From Nostoc sp. 'Peltigera membranacea cyanobiont' N6 (GTDB lineage: Bacteria > Cyanobacteriota > Cyanobacteriia > Cyanobacteriales > Nostocaceae), in contig NZ_CP026681.1 in the NCBI RefSeq assembly GCF_002949735.1, forward strand, positions 5,052,001 through 5,116,000: a DNA stretch of 64,000 nucleotides, given 5' to 3'. Within the stretch, counting starts at the first letter, position 1, and each line of letters starts with the position of its first letter. The position numbers and the translations under genes were made by a program. A model generated the notes under the pieces. It was not told the DNA's origin. It was given only the letters and a program-made list of their open reading frames with translations, and ran no database searches. Shown here piece by piece: positions 33,650 to 41,743 of this stretch.

Positions 33650-34105
33650 TTACTTTTTATTTGGTTCTGATGGTGGAGTAATACCTACTGAGTTTGATGT
33701 TGGTTGTGATGCCTGTGAAGATAGAATTTGTTTTACTTGCTGGTTATAAGTTTGTAAAATTGATTGAACCTGTTTTTGTTGAGCTTGATTCAAATCCAAA
33801 GATTTTAACACTATCCTGATTCTCTGACGGGATTGCAGTGCTGCCTTAAATTTAGTATCTTGGGACGGATTTAATAGAGCCTCAATATCCTTATCTCTTT
33901 GCTGGCGGGCTAACTGGATTTGTAGACGCTGTTGCTTTGTGATATTGATTTTTTGGTGTGCTGGAGGACTATTCTGAGTTGTTAAGGCTGGTTGTGTAGC
34001 TGGGGAAGTTGGAACTGGTGCTGCCAATACAACTCCGTGTAATATGGTAGCAAAAGCGAAGATAGTAGAAAAAACAGATAAGCGCTTTATAGAATTAATG
34101 GACAT
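33650..34105 (-). CDS. Secreted Spy/CpxP-like helical protein
   Basis: From the ATG at 34105 (GGAG 10 bp before it) the 151-aa product starts with a signal peptide (MSINSIKRLSVFSTIFAFAT, cleavage near VLAAP). A Pro/Thr/Gln-rich linker and an alpha-helical region follow (RLQIQLARQQRDKDIEALLN...RIRIVLKSLDLNQAQQKQVQ). The LNQAQQKQVQ segment recalls the LTxxQ motif of Spy/CpxP periplasmic chaperones. The family assignment is tentative. It converges with the SMI1 gene, 25 bp between stops. Confidence 0.6.
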   Translation of the reverse strand: MSINSIKRLSVFSTIFAFATILHGVVLAAPVPTSPATQPALTTQNSPPAHQKINITKQQRLQIQLARQQRDKDIEALLNPSQDTKFKAALQSRQRIRIVLKSLDLNQAQQKQVQSILQTYNQQVKQILSSQASQPTSNSVGITPPSEPNKK

Positions 34106-34350
34106 TTTGAAAAACTCCTCAATCATCTAAAAAATGCACCCATTGGCTTATTAGCCAGAGAGTGAACAAACATTACTCTCGCATTTGCTTGTGGAGTTGT
34201 TGTGTATTTATTATGGATTTAATATGAATTTCTAGATGGTGCAAACTCATGTCTCAAATTTGTTAATTAGCTGTGTATAAATAAACATAATATACAGATA
34301 CTTAATTTCTCCAATAAATCCGGTATTTATACAATATAAAAAAAAGATGC

Positions 34351-34926
34351 TTAAAATTTTGGTGCTTGCCACTTAGGATTTGTAAGACTTGTCATAATAT
34401 GATCTTCCCATTGTCCATTAATTAACAAATAGTCTCTAGCGTATCCTTCAATGACAAAACCGAGTCTTTTTAAGACATTGCCACTGCGTCGATTGTGAGG
34501 CATATAATTAGCCATAACTCGGTGAAAATTTAACTCTTGAAAGAGATATTCAGTTGCGGCTCTTAGCCCTTCTGTCATATATCCTTTACCTTGTTTACTT
34601 TCAGCAAGGCTATATCCCACGTAGCAAAAATGAGCGGCTCCTCGGACAAAATTGCTAAAATTGACCGTTCCAATAATTACCGTAGGATTTTTTTTGGTAA
34701 AAACAAATAGTTTTAATGATTGCCCATTAAGAAATTCTAAAAAACTATTCTCTATCTGATATTGCCAATATTCTTCAGTGAAAAAACCATCAGCCCATAG
34801 AGGGTAGAATGGAGTGAGATAGGTTTTGTTATAAATGAAGTATTTGAGAATTTGGGGTATATCTTCATGAATCGCCACTCGTAATAATAGGCGATCGCTA
34901 GCAATTAGTGGCAGTTCTGATATCAT
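34351..34926 (-). CDS. GNAT family N-acetyltransferase (RimJ/RimL type)
   Basis: The 191-aa product (ATG at 34926) has the ribosomal-protein acetyltransferase layout: RLLLRVAIHEDIPQILKYF, VIIGTVNFSNF, the acetyl-CoA-binding LAESKQGKGYMTEGLRAATE (Q-x-G-x-G/A) and NFHRVMANYMPHNRRSGNVL followed by KRLGFVIEGYARDY. It acetylates an amino group on a protein or small molecule; the target is unknown. An in-frame upstream ATG at 34953 is possible but less likely. Confidence 0.85.
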   Translation of the reverse strand: MISELPLIASDRLLLRVAIHEDIPQILKYFIYNKTYLTPFYPLWADGFFTEEYWQYQIENSFLEFLNGQSLKLFVFTKKNPTVIIGTVNFSNFVRGAAHFCYVGYSLAESKQGKGYMTEGLRAATEYLFQELNFHRVMANYMPHNRRSGNVLKRLGFVIEGYARDYLLINGQWEDHIMTSLTNPKWQAPKF

Positions 34927-35151
34927 AATCGATGGGATCTGTTCCCAGCACATTCTCTAGATTTTATAAATTCTCTCATACCTACGGTTTAGCAGCAGCC
35001 AGGGCAATAGAATTCGCACGCCAGTTGCAATCCCCAATCCTGAGTATTTTTACTGGTAATCTGCCATTCCACCAAAATCTTGATAAGCTGATGTCTAATA
35101 TCTAGAGCGCAAGGATTGAGAGCCAATGGGTGATAAAGCACAGTACGCGGC

Positions 35152-36258
35152 ATGACTTCGATAAAATCGCTTTGCCCAAACGCTGTACCGCAGGAAATTC
35201 AACCAAAAGAAAGCTCAAGATTCAACCCAGTCTACAAGAAGGATAGTGATGTGGTGGGAATACGCTACGATTGGCAGGAATTAGAGATTCGGGCGATATA
35301 TAATACGCCATTGCTAGAGCTTATTTATCAAGCTGCTAGCGTGCATCGCCAATATCATGACCCAACAAAAATACAAGTTTGTAAGCTTATATCTATTAAA
35401 ACAGGGGGTTGTCCAGAAGATTGTAGCTACTGTGCCCAATCTTCGCGCTATAAAACAGAGGTAAAAGCAGAAGCACTCCTAGAGAAGGAAACGGTAATTA
35501 ACATCGCCCAGAAAGCTAAAGAAACTGGTGTTAGTCGCATCTGCATGGGTGCTGCTTGGCGCGAAGTTCGGGATAACTCACAATTTGAGGAAGTTCTGGA
35601 AATGGTCAAGGATGTAACCGCAATGGGTTTAGAAGTATGCTGCACTCTGGGTATGTTGACGGCAAATCAGGCTAGGAAACTAGAAGAAGCGGGACTTTAT
35701 GCCTACAACCATAACTTAGATACCTCGCAGGAATATTACAACACAATTATTACCACGAGAACTTATAGCGATCGCTTAAATACAATCGATAATGTCCGTC
35801 AGACCAATGTTACCGTATGTTCTGGCGGTATCTTGGGTTTAGGCGAAACTGTCGATGACCGAGTTGGGATGTTACAAACTCTGTCAAATTTACATCCGCA
35901 TCCAGAGTCAGTGCCAATTAATATTCTTTCACAAGTACCAGGCACACCCTTAGAAAATCAGCCTGATGTCCCCATTTGGGATATTGTGCGGATGATTGCC
36001 ACAGCCAGAATTTTAATGCCTGCTTCCGATGTACGTCTTAGTGCTGGTAGGGCTAGACTTTCTGAAGTTGAACAAGCTTTTTGCTTTATGGCAGGAGCCA
36101 ATTCTATATTTTCCAGCGACGACAACAAAATGTTGACGGTGACAACTCCTTGTCCAGATTACGATACTGACCGAGAAATGCTGAATTTGCTTGGTTTAGG
36201 GATGCGTCCACCTTCCCAAAGACAGGAGAAGATAGCAAGTCCGGCTGTTGTCGGATAA
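35152..36258 (+). CDS. bioB: Biotin synthase
   Basis: The 368-aa radical-SAM enzyme inserts sulfur into dethiobiotin. The [4Fe-4S] motif is GGCPEDCSYCAQSSRY (CxxxCxxC); downstream are GAAWREVRDNSQFEEVLEMV, the [2Fe-2S] ligands in VCCTLGML and the arginine ligand in SDVRLSAGRARLS. YNHNLDTSQEYY and PINILSQVPGTPL are typical. The first 35 residues are a cyanobacterial extension. Other bio genes are not in this window. ATG at 35152 follows GCGCGGC-type sequence without a strong ribosome site. Confidence 0.96.
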   Translation: MTSIKSLCPNAVPQEIQPKESSRFNPVYKKDSDVVGIRYDWQELEIRAIYNTPLLELIYQAASVHRQYHDPTKIQVCKLISIKTGGCPEDCSYCAQSSRYKTEVKAEALLEKETVINIAQKAKETGVSRICMGAAWREVRDNSQFEEVLEMVKDVTAMGLEVCCTLGMLTANQARKLEEAGLYAYNHNLDTSQEYYNTIITTRTYSDRLNTIDNVRQTNVTVCSGGILGLGETVDDRVGMLQTLSNLHPHPESVPINILSQVPGTPLENQPDVPIWDIVRMIATARILMPASDVRLSAGRARLSEVEQAFCFMAGANSIFSSDDNKMLTVTTPCPDYDTDREMLNLLGLGMRPPSQRQEKIASPAVVG

Positions 36259-36335
36259 ATATCTTCTTGTGGGATGGGTGTCTCACCCGTCCCTGACTGA
36301 GGGCAGACAAGATGCCCGCCCCACAAGAGTCTTAG

Positions 36336-36431
36336 TTAAATTATCTTGGCAGTCCGCAGACCGAACAGCAGACCGACTGATAAACCAAAGAACAAAGCTA
36401 AAAAGCCGATGTAAGCTGCAATTGCAAACAT
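36336..36431 (-). CDS. petL: Cytochrome b6-f complex subunit PetL
   Basis: This is a 31-aa gene read from 36431. The product begins MFAIAAYIGFLALFFGLSVG and ends in LRTAKII: one membrane helix and a short basic tail, the size and pattern of cyanobacterial PetL, which stabilises the b6-f complex between the photosystems. GGAG lies 8 bp before the ATG, a proper ribosome site. It converges with bioB. It is too short for ordinary gene callers. The recognition rests on remembered PetL sequences, so identity is likely rather than certain. Confidence 0.8.
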   Translation of the reverse strand: MFAIAAYIGFLALFFGLSVGLLFGLRTAKII

Positions 36432-36480
36432 TTATTTTTCTCCACAATACTTCCTAAATATATTGAATCATTAGTTATTA

Positions 36481-36507
36481 GTCATTTGTCATTTGTCATT
36501 TGTCATT
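36481..36507 (+). repeat. Heptanucleotide repeat GTCATTT, nearly four copies
   Basis: GTCATTT repeats three times and then GTCATT, between petL and aroB. This is a short tandem heptad. Confidence 0.8.
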
Positions 36508-36595
36508 GGGGCATGGTTATTCTTGTCTCCTTCATCTCCCCCACTCCCAGATTGCGATAGAATACAGCCCACGGGCGCTTCTTTGGGGTTGAGCA

Positions 36596-37708
36596 ATGAC
36601 TTCTGTAATTAATGTAAATTTACCAGAGCAGTCTTATGAGATTGCGATAACTTCGTTGAGCCACGCTAACGCACCTTCAAGTTTAGACCAACTGGGTCAA
36701 CAGATGGCCAATCTGAAGCTAGGCAAGAAAGTACTGCTGGTTTCTAATCCGACAATTTTTAAGCATTATGGCGAAAGAGCAATTACATCTCTGAAATCTG
36801 CTGGATTTGAAGTTGCTAGCTGCACCTTACCACCTGGTGAACGCTACAAAAACCTCAATTCCATCCAAAAACTGTACGATGTCGCCTTAGAAAACCGCCT
36901 AGAACGTTCTGCGACGATGGTGGCTTTGGGCGGAGGTGTGATTGGCGATATGACTGGCTTTGCCGCTGCCACCTGGCTGCGCGGTATCAATGTTGTGCAA
37001 GTGCCTACAACTCTCTTGGCGATGGTAGATTCGGCAATTGGTGGCAAAACTGGCGTAAATCATCCCCACGGGAAAAACTTAATTGGGGCATTCCATCAAC
37101 CGCGCTTGGTTTTGATTGACCCAGATGTTTTAAAAACTCTTCCTATGCGCGAATTTCGGGCAGGAATGGCAGAAGTTATTAAATATGGTGTAATTTGGGA
37201 TGCTGAATTATTTGCCCAGTTGGAAGCAAGTAAACGGCTTGACCAACTCCGCTATGTAAAACCTGAGCTAATAAACAACATATTAACTCGCTCTTGTCAA
37301 GCCAAAGCTGACGTTGTTGGCAAAGATGAGAAAGAAGGCGGATTACGGGCGATTCTCAACTATGGACATACTATCGGTCATGCAGTCGAAAGCTTGACTG
37401 GTTATCGTTTAGTGAATCACGGTGAAGCGGTGGCTATTGGCATGGTAGCAGCAGGTCAAATTGCCGTGGAATTGGGAATGTGGCAAAAAGAAGACACGGA
37501 ACGTCAAAATGCTTTAATTCAAAAAACGGGTTTACCGACTCAATTACCATCTGGGGTAGATATTGAAGCAATTATTGAAGCGTTGCAGTTAGATAAAAAA
37601 GTCAAAGCCGGAAAAGTGCGATTTGTTTTACCAACAGAGATTGGCGTAGTTACAGTTACCGATGAAGTACCATCAGATATTATTCGCCAAGTGTTGCGGG
37701 GAATGTAA
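36596..37708 (+). CDS. aroB: 3-Dehydroquinate synthase
   Basis: The 370-aa product catalyses the second shikimate-pathway step (DAHP to 3-dehydroquinate, NAD and metal dependent). Motifs: PPGERYKNLNSIQKLYD, GGGVIGDMTGFAAATWLRG, QVPTTLLAMVDSAIGGKTGV, HQPRLVLIDPDVLKTLP and the metal ligands in GHTIGHAVESLTGY and NHGEAVAIGM. Length is normal. It has no shikimate neighbours here, as is usual in cyanobacteria. Confidence 0.96.
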   Translation: MTSVINVNLPEQSYEIAITSLSHANAPSSLDQLGQQMANLKLGKKVLLVSNPTIFKHYGERAITSLKSAGFEVASCTLPPGERYKNLNSIQKLYDVALENRLERSATMVALGGGVIGDMTGFAAATWLRGINVVQVPTTLLAMVDSAIGGKTGVNHPHGKNLIGAFHQPRLVLIDPDVLKTLPMREFRAGMAEVIKYGVIWDAELFAQLEASKRLDQLRYVKPELINNILTRSCQAKADVVGKDEKEGGLRAILNYGHTIGHAVESLTGYRLVNHGEAVAIGMVAAGQIAVELGMWQKEDTERQNALIQKTGLPTQLPSGVDIEAIIEALQLDKKVKAGKVRFVLPTEIGVVTVTDEVPSDIIRQVLRGM

Positions 37709-37763
37709 ACAATTTGAAGAAGAATTTAAGACTCAGAATAAAAACTAGTTGTTCTGTCCTTTA

Positions 37764-37784
37764 ATTACGAATTACGAATTACGA
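37764..37784 (+). repeat. Heptanucleotide repeat ATTACGA, three copies
   Basis: Three exact ATTACGA units end 6 bp before the Uma2 start codon, so they lie in its leader. It is the same sequence family (complementary phase) as the TAATTCG tract at 26916-26950. Confidence 0.8.
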
Positions 37785-37790
37785 ATTATC

Positions 37791-38369
37791 ATGATACTCC
37801 AAGCCAAAAATCAATTAACTTTGCAAGAGTTCCTAAATCTTCCACCAGGTGAAGGAGATATAACTTATGAACTAGTTGATGGTCAAGCAATTCCTAAAAT
37901 GTCACCAAAATTTTTTCACGCAAAACTTACCCGTGTCCTTCTCAATTTGATTGAGAAATCGTGCGAGGGAAAAGGAGAAGTTTGCCCGGAATGGTCTATT
38001 GCATTAACCCGTCGGGGGCAAGATTGGATGCCAATTCCCGATATTTTGTACATTTCTTATGAACGTTTACCGCCCAACTGGGATGAAAACGAAGCTTGTC
38101 CTGTTCCTCCTGATTTGGTGATTGAGATTATTTCGCCCGGACAAACCTTTGGACAAATGGCAGCTAAAGCCAAAAACTATTTGGATGCTAAAGTTCTACG
38201 GGTGTGGGTGGTAGATAGTAAAGCCAGAAGTATTACTGTTTTTTATCCAGATGCAGCACCACAAACTTATATGGGAGAAGAATTACTCACAGATTCCCTA
38301 TTTGAAGGACTAGAATTTACTGTCGAGCAAGTGTTTCAAAAAGCGAAAATACCATTAGATGCCGAATAG
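37791..38369 (+). CDS. Uma2 family putative endonuclease (DUF820)
   Basis: From ATG at 37791 the product is 192 aa. It carries the DUF820 core of the PD-(D/E)XK fold: LTLQEFLNLPPGEGDITYEL, VDGQAIPKMSP, WMPIPDILYISYERLP (metal-binding Asp), PPDLVIEIISPGQTFGQMAA (Glu of the (D/E)XK) and KAKNYLDAKVLRVWVVDS. Such genes exist in very many copies in Nostoc-type genomes and their biological role is unknown. Heptad repeats stand in the leader. Its last 15 bp overlap the 3' end of the convergent NUDIX gene. Confidence 0.85.
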   Translation: MILQAKNQLTLQEFLNLPPGEGDITYELVDGQAIPKMSPKFFHAKLTRVLLNLIEKSCEGKGEVCPEWSIALTRRGQDWMPIPDILYISYERLPPNWDENEACPVPPDLVIEIISPGQTFGQMAAKAKNYLDAKVLRVWVVDSKARSITVFYPDAAPQTYMGEELLTDSLFEGLEFTVEQVFQKAKIPLDAE

Positions 38370-38876
38370 CACACTTTTTGCGTCTAACACAATTTGACGC
38401 ATATAATTTTTATCGCCTGCTTGATATTGAGAGATAAATTCATCAATATCTATAATGTTTCTTCCCATACTTTCATGTGTACATAAGCTTAGACCGTTGT
38501 AGCCATTGTTAGAGATTATTTCCTCAACAAATCCAGTCATAACCACAAGGTATGTAAGCTGCTCAGGTTGACTACCGTAAAAATCAGACTGGATGAATTT
38601 TACAAGTTTTAATTCTCCTAGAGTTACTTTTACCTCCTCCGTAACTTCTCGTCTTGCAGTTTCCTCAAAAGTAAATTCGCCTATCTGCACATGTCCCCCA
38701 GGGAGGTCAATACCACGGTCAAGGAGAGCGCATACAATTAAAGCATCCTTAGTAAAAGGTACGACTAGAACACTCGTTATCTTTTCAAAGGCAGGCAAAA
38801 ATGAACTGCCAATATCTACAAAATTGACTTTTTGCCCTGTTTGGATGACAGTCTTTCTGTAATCCTTTTCACTCAT
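38355..38876 (-). CDS. NUDIX hydrolase
   Basis: The 173-aa product has a Nudix box, GGHVQIGEFTFEETARREVT followed by EEV, preceded by the LLDRGIDLP strand. The box has one extra residue between the first glutamate and REVTEE compared with the consensus, which may only reflect a register shift. The enzyme should cleave a nucleoside diphosphate linked to another moiety; the substrate is unknown. Convergent overlap with the Uma2 gene is 15 bp. Confidence 0.8.
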   Translation of the reverse strand: MSEKDYRKTVIQTGQKVNFVDIGSSFLPAFEKITSVLVVPFTKDALIVCALLDRGIDLPGGHVQIGEFTFEETARREVTEEVKVTLGELKLVKFIQSDFYGSQPEQLTYLVVMTGFVEEIISNNGYNGLSLCTHESMGRNIIDIDEFISQYQAGDKNYMRQIVLDAKSVLFGI

Positions 38877-39029
38877 TGGCTAAATTTCTGCTATTTAATA
38901 TAGTTATATAGCTTTTCCTAATCAAATGAGGTATATCATAGCCCTCTCTCGAAGAGCGGGGAGGGGGTTGGGGGTGGGGTTCTTGTATCTCAACAGACCG
39001 GGAAACGCTATAAGACTCCTATTTTATTT

Positions 39030-39338
39030 TTAAAACTGCGGTTCTTTCTGCGGTTGCTGCTGGCTATTTGTTGGTTGCAATTTATTAAATAAAGCTGGTG
39101 GCGTAGCTTTACGAAATGCACCACAGTAGTGCATAGTCATAACTGCTTTAAAAGCCCAATGGTCTTTTGGTACATCACTAAAGGGATTCGGCAAAGTTTC
39201 TGCTTGATTTTGGATACAAGCATTCAAAACTTGATTCGATTTTGCTGGAGTGTCGGTAGTAGGTTCTTGAGATTTAACAGGAGAAACAAAGCTAGTAGTA
39301 GCTAGCACTACAACTGTTATCAGAAGTTTGTAGTTCAT
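39030..39338 (-). CDS. Secreted S-layer-homology-like small protein
   Basis: The 102-aa product has a signal peptide (MNYKLLITVVVLATTSFVSP, cleavage near VKS). The mature part holds NPFSDVPKDHWAFKAVMTMH, the usual start of an SLH domain (FsDVPxdHWAxxAv), then YCGAFRK. Only the first part of one SLH unit is present. It may attach to the cell wall or be the remnant of a larger SLH porin-like protein. A Gln/Pro-rich tail ends the chain. Confidence 0.65.
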   Translation of the reverse strand: MNYKLLITVVVLATTSFVSPVKSQEPTTDTPAKSNQVLNACIQNQAETLPNPFSDVPKDHWAFKAVMTMHYCGAFRKATPPALFNKLQPTNSQQQPQKEPQF

Positions 39339-39411
39339 AAATCTGAGTTTTATAGGGATGAAAGTCTACCCTATCTTAGTTCCCAGGCTGTTGCCCAGGA
39401 ACTAGAATAAC

Positions 39412-39549
39412 CTAAGCGTTAGAAAACATGGTAAGCATTACTAATAGAACAGTTAATGCACCGATCCAAAGAGCTAACGATCCCCAACTAACTGAATCTT
39501 TTTGTACTCTTTGCCAGAAATTGGTAACTAAGTTATTCCGAATTGCCAT
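39412..39549 (-). CDS. Small single-pass membrane protein, 45 aa
   Basis: The frame from ATG at 39549 encodes MAIRNNLVTNFWQRVQKDSV followed by one hydrophobic helix (LALWIGALTVLLVMLTMF) and a short polar end. TTGGAGG stands 8 bp before the start, a strong ribosome site, which supports translation. I do not recognise the family; size and layout resemble small thylakoid or plasma membrane subunits. It lies 73 bp beyond the start of the SLH-like gene on the same strand and could be co-transcribed with it. Confidence 0.55.
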   Translation of the reverse strand: MAIRNNLVTNFWQRVQKDSVSWGSLALWIGALTVLLVMLTMFSNA

Positions 39550-40192
39550 TTTATAACCTCCAATTTTTATTAAATTTGAACTGACTCAAGGCATTAAGCT
39601 TGCATTGAGTAAAGAAAAGTTCATCTTTGGGAGTATCAGCCTTTATTTGCTAATTCCCAGAGACTAACCAACAAAGATTTAAATTAATTAATGCAGTGAT
39701 GTTTACGATAATGCGTATGTCTTAACGCATTACCAATCTAAAAAACGAACAAAAGTTTACAAAAAGATATTTGTCGATGCTTAACTTGATTTTCCCATAC
39801 GTAACTGTTTACACTCCGAAATTTTGTGATTTTGAGAGAATTCTTAACGTTGTCTTAACCCCGTATAAAACTTAGTGTTTTTTAAATCAAAAACTACTTA
39901 AATACTGACTCTATTTCCTTTTCACTCGTGATTTATCTAGACTTGAAAATAAACACAACTAAGAGTGAAATGGTAGGTAAATAATGGTGTAACAAATAAG
40001 GCCATTAAAAATTACTACTTGCGCTGAACGCGATCGCCTACGCGGACTCAAAATGATTTATGAGCCGAAGTATCTCCGCTTCTTTCAAGCAAGATTTGAG
40101 TCGCAGTAAAGGGGCATTGGGAATTAGGCATTGATGAATAGTTCTTCTTCCCCTGCCTCCCCTGCCTCTCTGCTCCCCTACCCCTCTGCTAA
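39550..40192. other. Intergenic region, 643 bp, no gene seen
   Basis: The part next to 39549 should hold the promoter of the 45-aa gene. Around 40020-40090 there is interspersed sequence with GCGATCGCC, and 40141-40185 holds pyrimidine-rich CCCCTGCCTCCCCTGCCTC repeats. No coding frame is supported. Confidence 0.35.
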
Positions 40193-40366
40193 TTATGCGG
40201 CATAGAAAACCAGCGTCCGCAACTCGATACTCTCACGTGGCGGGGCATCTGGCTGGCTTGTTGGGTCATCGAATGCGGTGTGGGCGGCGAACCGCGCCAA
40301 ACCTTCCTCTGCTGAGTCAAAACATTTAATGAGTAGCGCTTCGTTCCGTTGCATTTGACTGTAATC
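40193..40366 (-). pseudogene. C-terminal remnant of a CmcJ/NvfI-type oxygenase
   Basis: Directly after the GST stop codon, in the same frame, the minus strand reads DYSQMQRNEALLIKCFDSAE...ARFAAHTAFDDPTSQPDAPP...RESIELRTLVFY and a stop. LLIKCFDS, HTAFDDP, PDAPPRESIE and LVF are the end of CmcJ/NvfI-family hydroxylases/methyltransferase-like proteins (usually about 270 aa). Some 200 residues with the iron-binding part are missing. The GST gene was probably placed beside it by the deletion or insertion that truncated it. It has no plausible start of its own except an internal ATG at 40354. Confidence 0.75.
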
Positions 40367-40372
40367 TATTCC

Positions 40373-41056
40373 CTACTTTTGAGCAGAAGCAACGGGAGTG
40401 GGCGCACCAAGAATCTTGGCAAATCTTTCTAAATAGAAGCTTGGAGGATTTTCTACAGCCCGAATTGACTCGCGCGATCGCAGAGTATTCCACCATTTCT
40501 GCAAGCGAGGGGTTTCTGTTGGTAAGGTGAAATTGCGGAAGTGTTCTAGGAGGGGCAAGCGTTCAAACCAAGGATAGAAGCTGATATCAACTAAACTCAG
40601 CTGCTCTCCTAACCAGTAGGGGCCATTACCAGAAAGCTTACCTAGTCCTTCTTGCTCAATGTACAATAGCGATTCCAAAAACTCTCTTTGTCCTTGTCCC
40701 TGTTCCTGAGCATCTTTACCACGGAGAAATTTGTTAAAGGCTGGTACAAAGCGAGTGTTGGCATAGTCAATCCAGATGCGAGCGATCGCTTTAGCACCTG
40801 GATCGTGGGGTAATAAAGCTGGTTCTGGAAAGACTTCTTCGAGATATTCGTTGATGATGGCAGACTCATAAATTTCGATATCCCCATGTTTGATTGCAGG
40901 GACTTTGCCGTAGCGCGAAATCTGTGTGTAGCCATCTGGTTTGTTTTGTAAGTCAATTTCGGTGCTGCTAAAGTCAATTCCTTTTTCTAGTAAAACCACA
41001 CGGGTTCTTTGGGAAAAGGTGGAGGCTTTAGCAAAGTAAAGTTGTACGTTGCTCAT
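40373..41056 (-). CDS. Glutathione S-transferase family protein
   Basis: The 227-aa product has an N-terminal thioredoxin-like domain (VQLYFAKASTFSQRTRVVLL, KVPAIKHGDIEIYESAIINE) and a helical C-terminal domain (YWLGEQLSLVDISFYPWFER). Serine or threonine near residues 12-14 would activate glutathione. The likely role is detoxification or redox defence; no substrate is evident. The stop TAG is followed in frame by the CmcJ remnant. The last eight residues (PTPVASAQK) may be a junction extension. Confidence 0.88.
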   Translation of the reverse strand: MSNVQLYFAKASTFSQRTRVVLLEKGIDFSSTEIDLQNKPDGYTQISRYGKVPAIKHGDIEIYESAIINEYLEEVFPEPALLPHDPGAKAIARIWIDYANTRFVPAFNKFLRGKDAQEQGQGQREFLESLLYIEQEGLGKLSGNGPYWLGEQLSLVDISFYPWFERLPLLEHFRNFTLPTETPRLQKWWNTLRSRESIRAVENPPSFYLERFAKILGAPTPVASAQK

Positions 41057-41417
41057 AAAATACTTTCCTTGTAAATGCGTAGACGCGCAGTATGCCTAAA
41101 TATGAGTTATTTGGGACACAAGATTGCGATGGCGTACCCGCCCGTCGGAGGCGATCGCATACTCAATACTATACTACGGATTATCGGTCGAATTAAAGTA
41201 ATTTGTCTTAGGAGGATTCCATAGTCTTTACAAAAATACAAGTCCCAAGAATTGGAGACGGCTTGGCAAAAGTGACCAAAGCCAAGTATCGATATTCTTG
41301 ATAACCACTGCTAAAGTTGATACAGCACACAACTATGATGTTATAAATACAAAATTTAAATCTGTTGAAACTGCAATCAAAATTAGGTCAGTAAATCAGG
41401 ATTTTCAAGTCAATATT

Positions 41418-41678
41418 ATGGAGCCAATTCAGCCACAACAGCGCCGCGTCGCCGATCGAGTGTTTCAAGAATCCCTCGATCAGTTGGAAGATATCTTACA
41501 AGAAATTTCAACTGAGGAAGAAGAAATCTCACCACTCCCCGAACTGCATACTCCTAGTCTCAGTGAAGTCGAACTCGCTCAAGACTCGATCGCTATTGAT
41601 TTAGCGGCCCTTGAGGACGCAGTTGCTGATATTGAACAATATCTTGAAGAAAAGACAAAAACTCAAGAAAAGTCATGA
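41418..41678 (+). CDS. Small acidic hypothetical protein
   Basis: The preferred start ATG 41418 (MEPIQPQQRRVADRVFQESL) gives 86 aa; the frame is open 40 codons earlier but that part is atypical. The chain is strongly acidic and predicted helical (LEDILQEISTEEEEISPLPE, DLAALEDAVADIEQYLEEKT). This looks like a conserved small cyanobacterial protein; I do not recognise a function. It lies convergently next to the SpoU methyltransferase gene, with palindromic repeats between them. Confidence 0.55.
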   Translation: MEPIQPQQRRVADRVFQESLDQLEDILQEISTEEEEISPLPELHTPSLSEVELAQDSIAIDLAALEDAVADIEQYLEEKTKTQEKS

Positions 41679-41694
41679 GTTTTAACTCCTGTAC

Positions 41695-41743
41695 AGACGC
41701 GATTCATCACGTCTCTTTTGTCCAGACGCGATTAATCGCGTCT
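41695..41743. repeat. Two AGACGCGAT palindromes, overlapping the trmH-family stop codon
   Basis: AGACGCGATTCATCACGTCT (one mismatch between arms) and AGACGCGATTAATCGCGTCT (perfect) are separated by CTTTTGTCC. The second supplies the last codons (Met-Arg-Arg-Asp-stop) of the minus-strand methyltransferase gene. Same family as 24899-24920 and 54693-54757. Confidence 0.85.
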
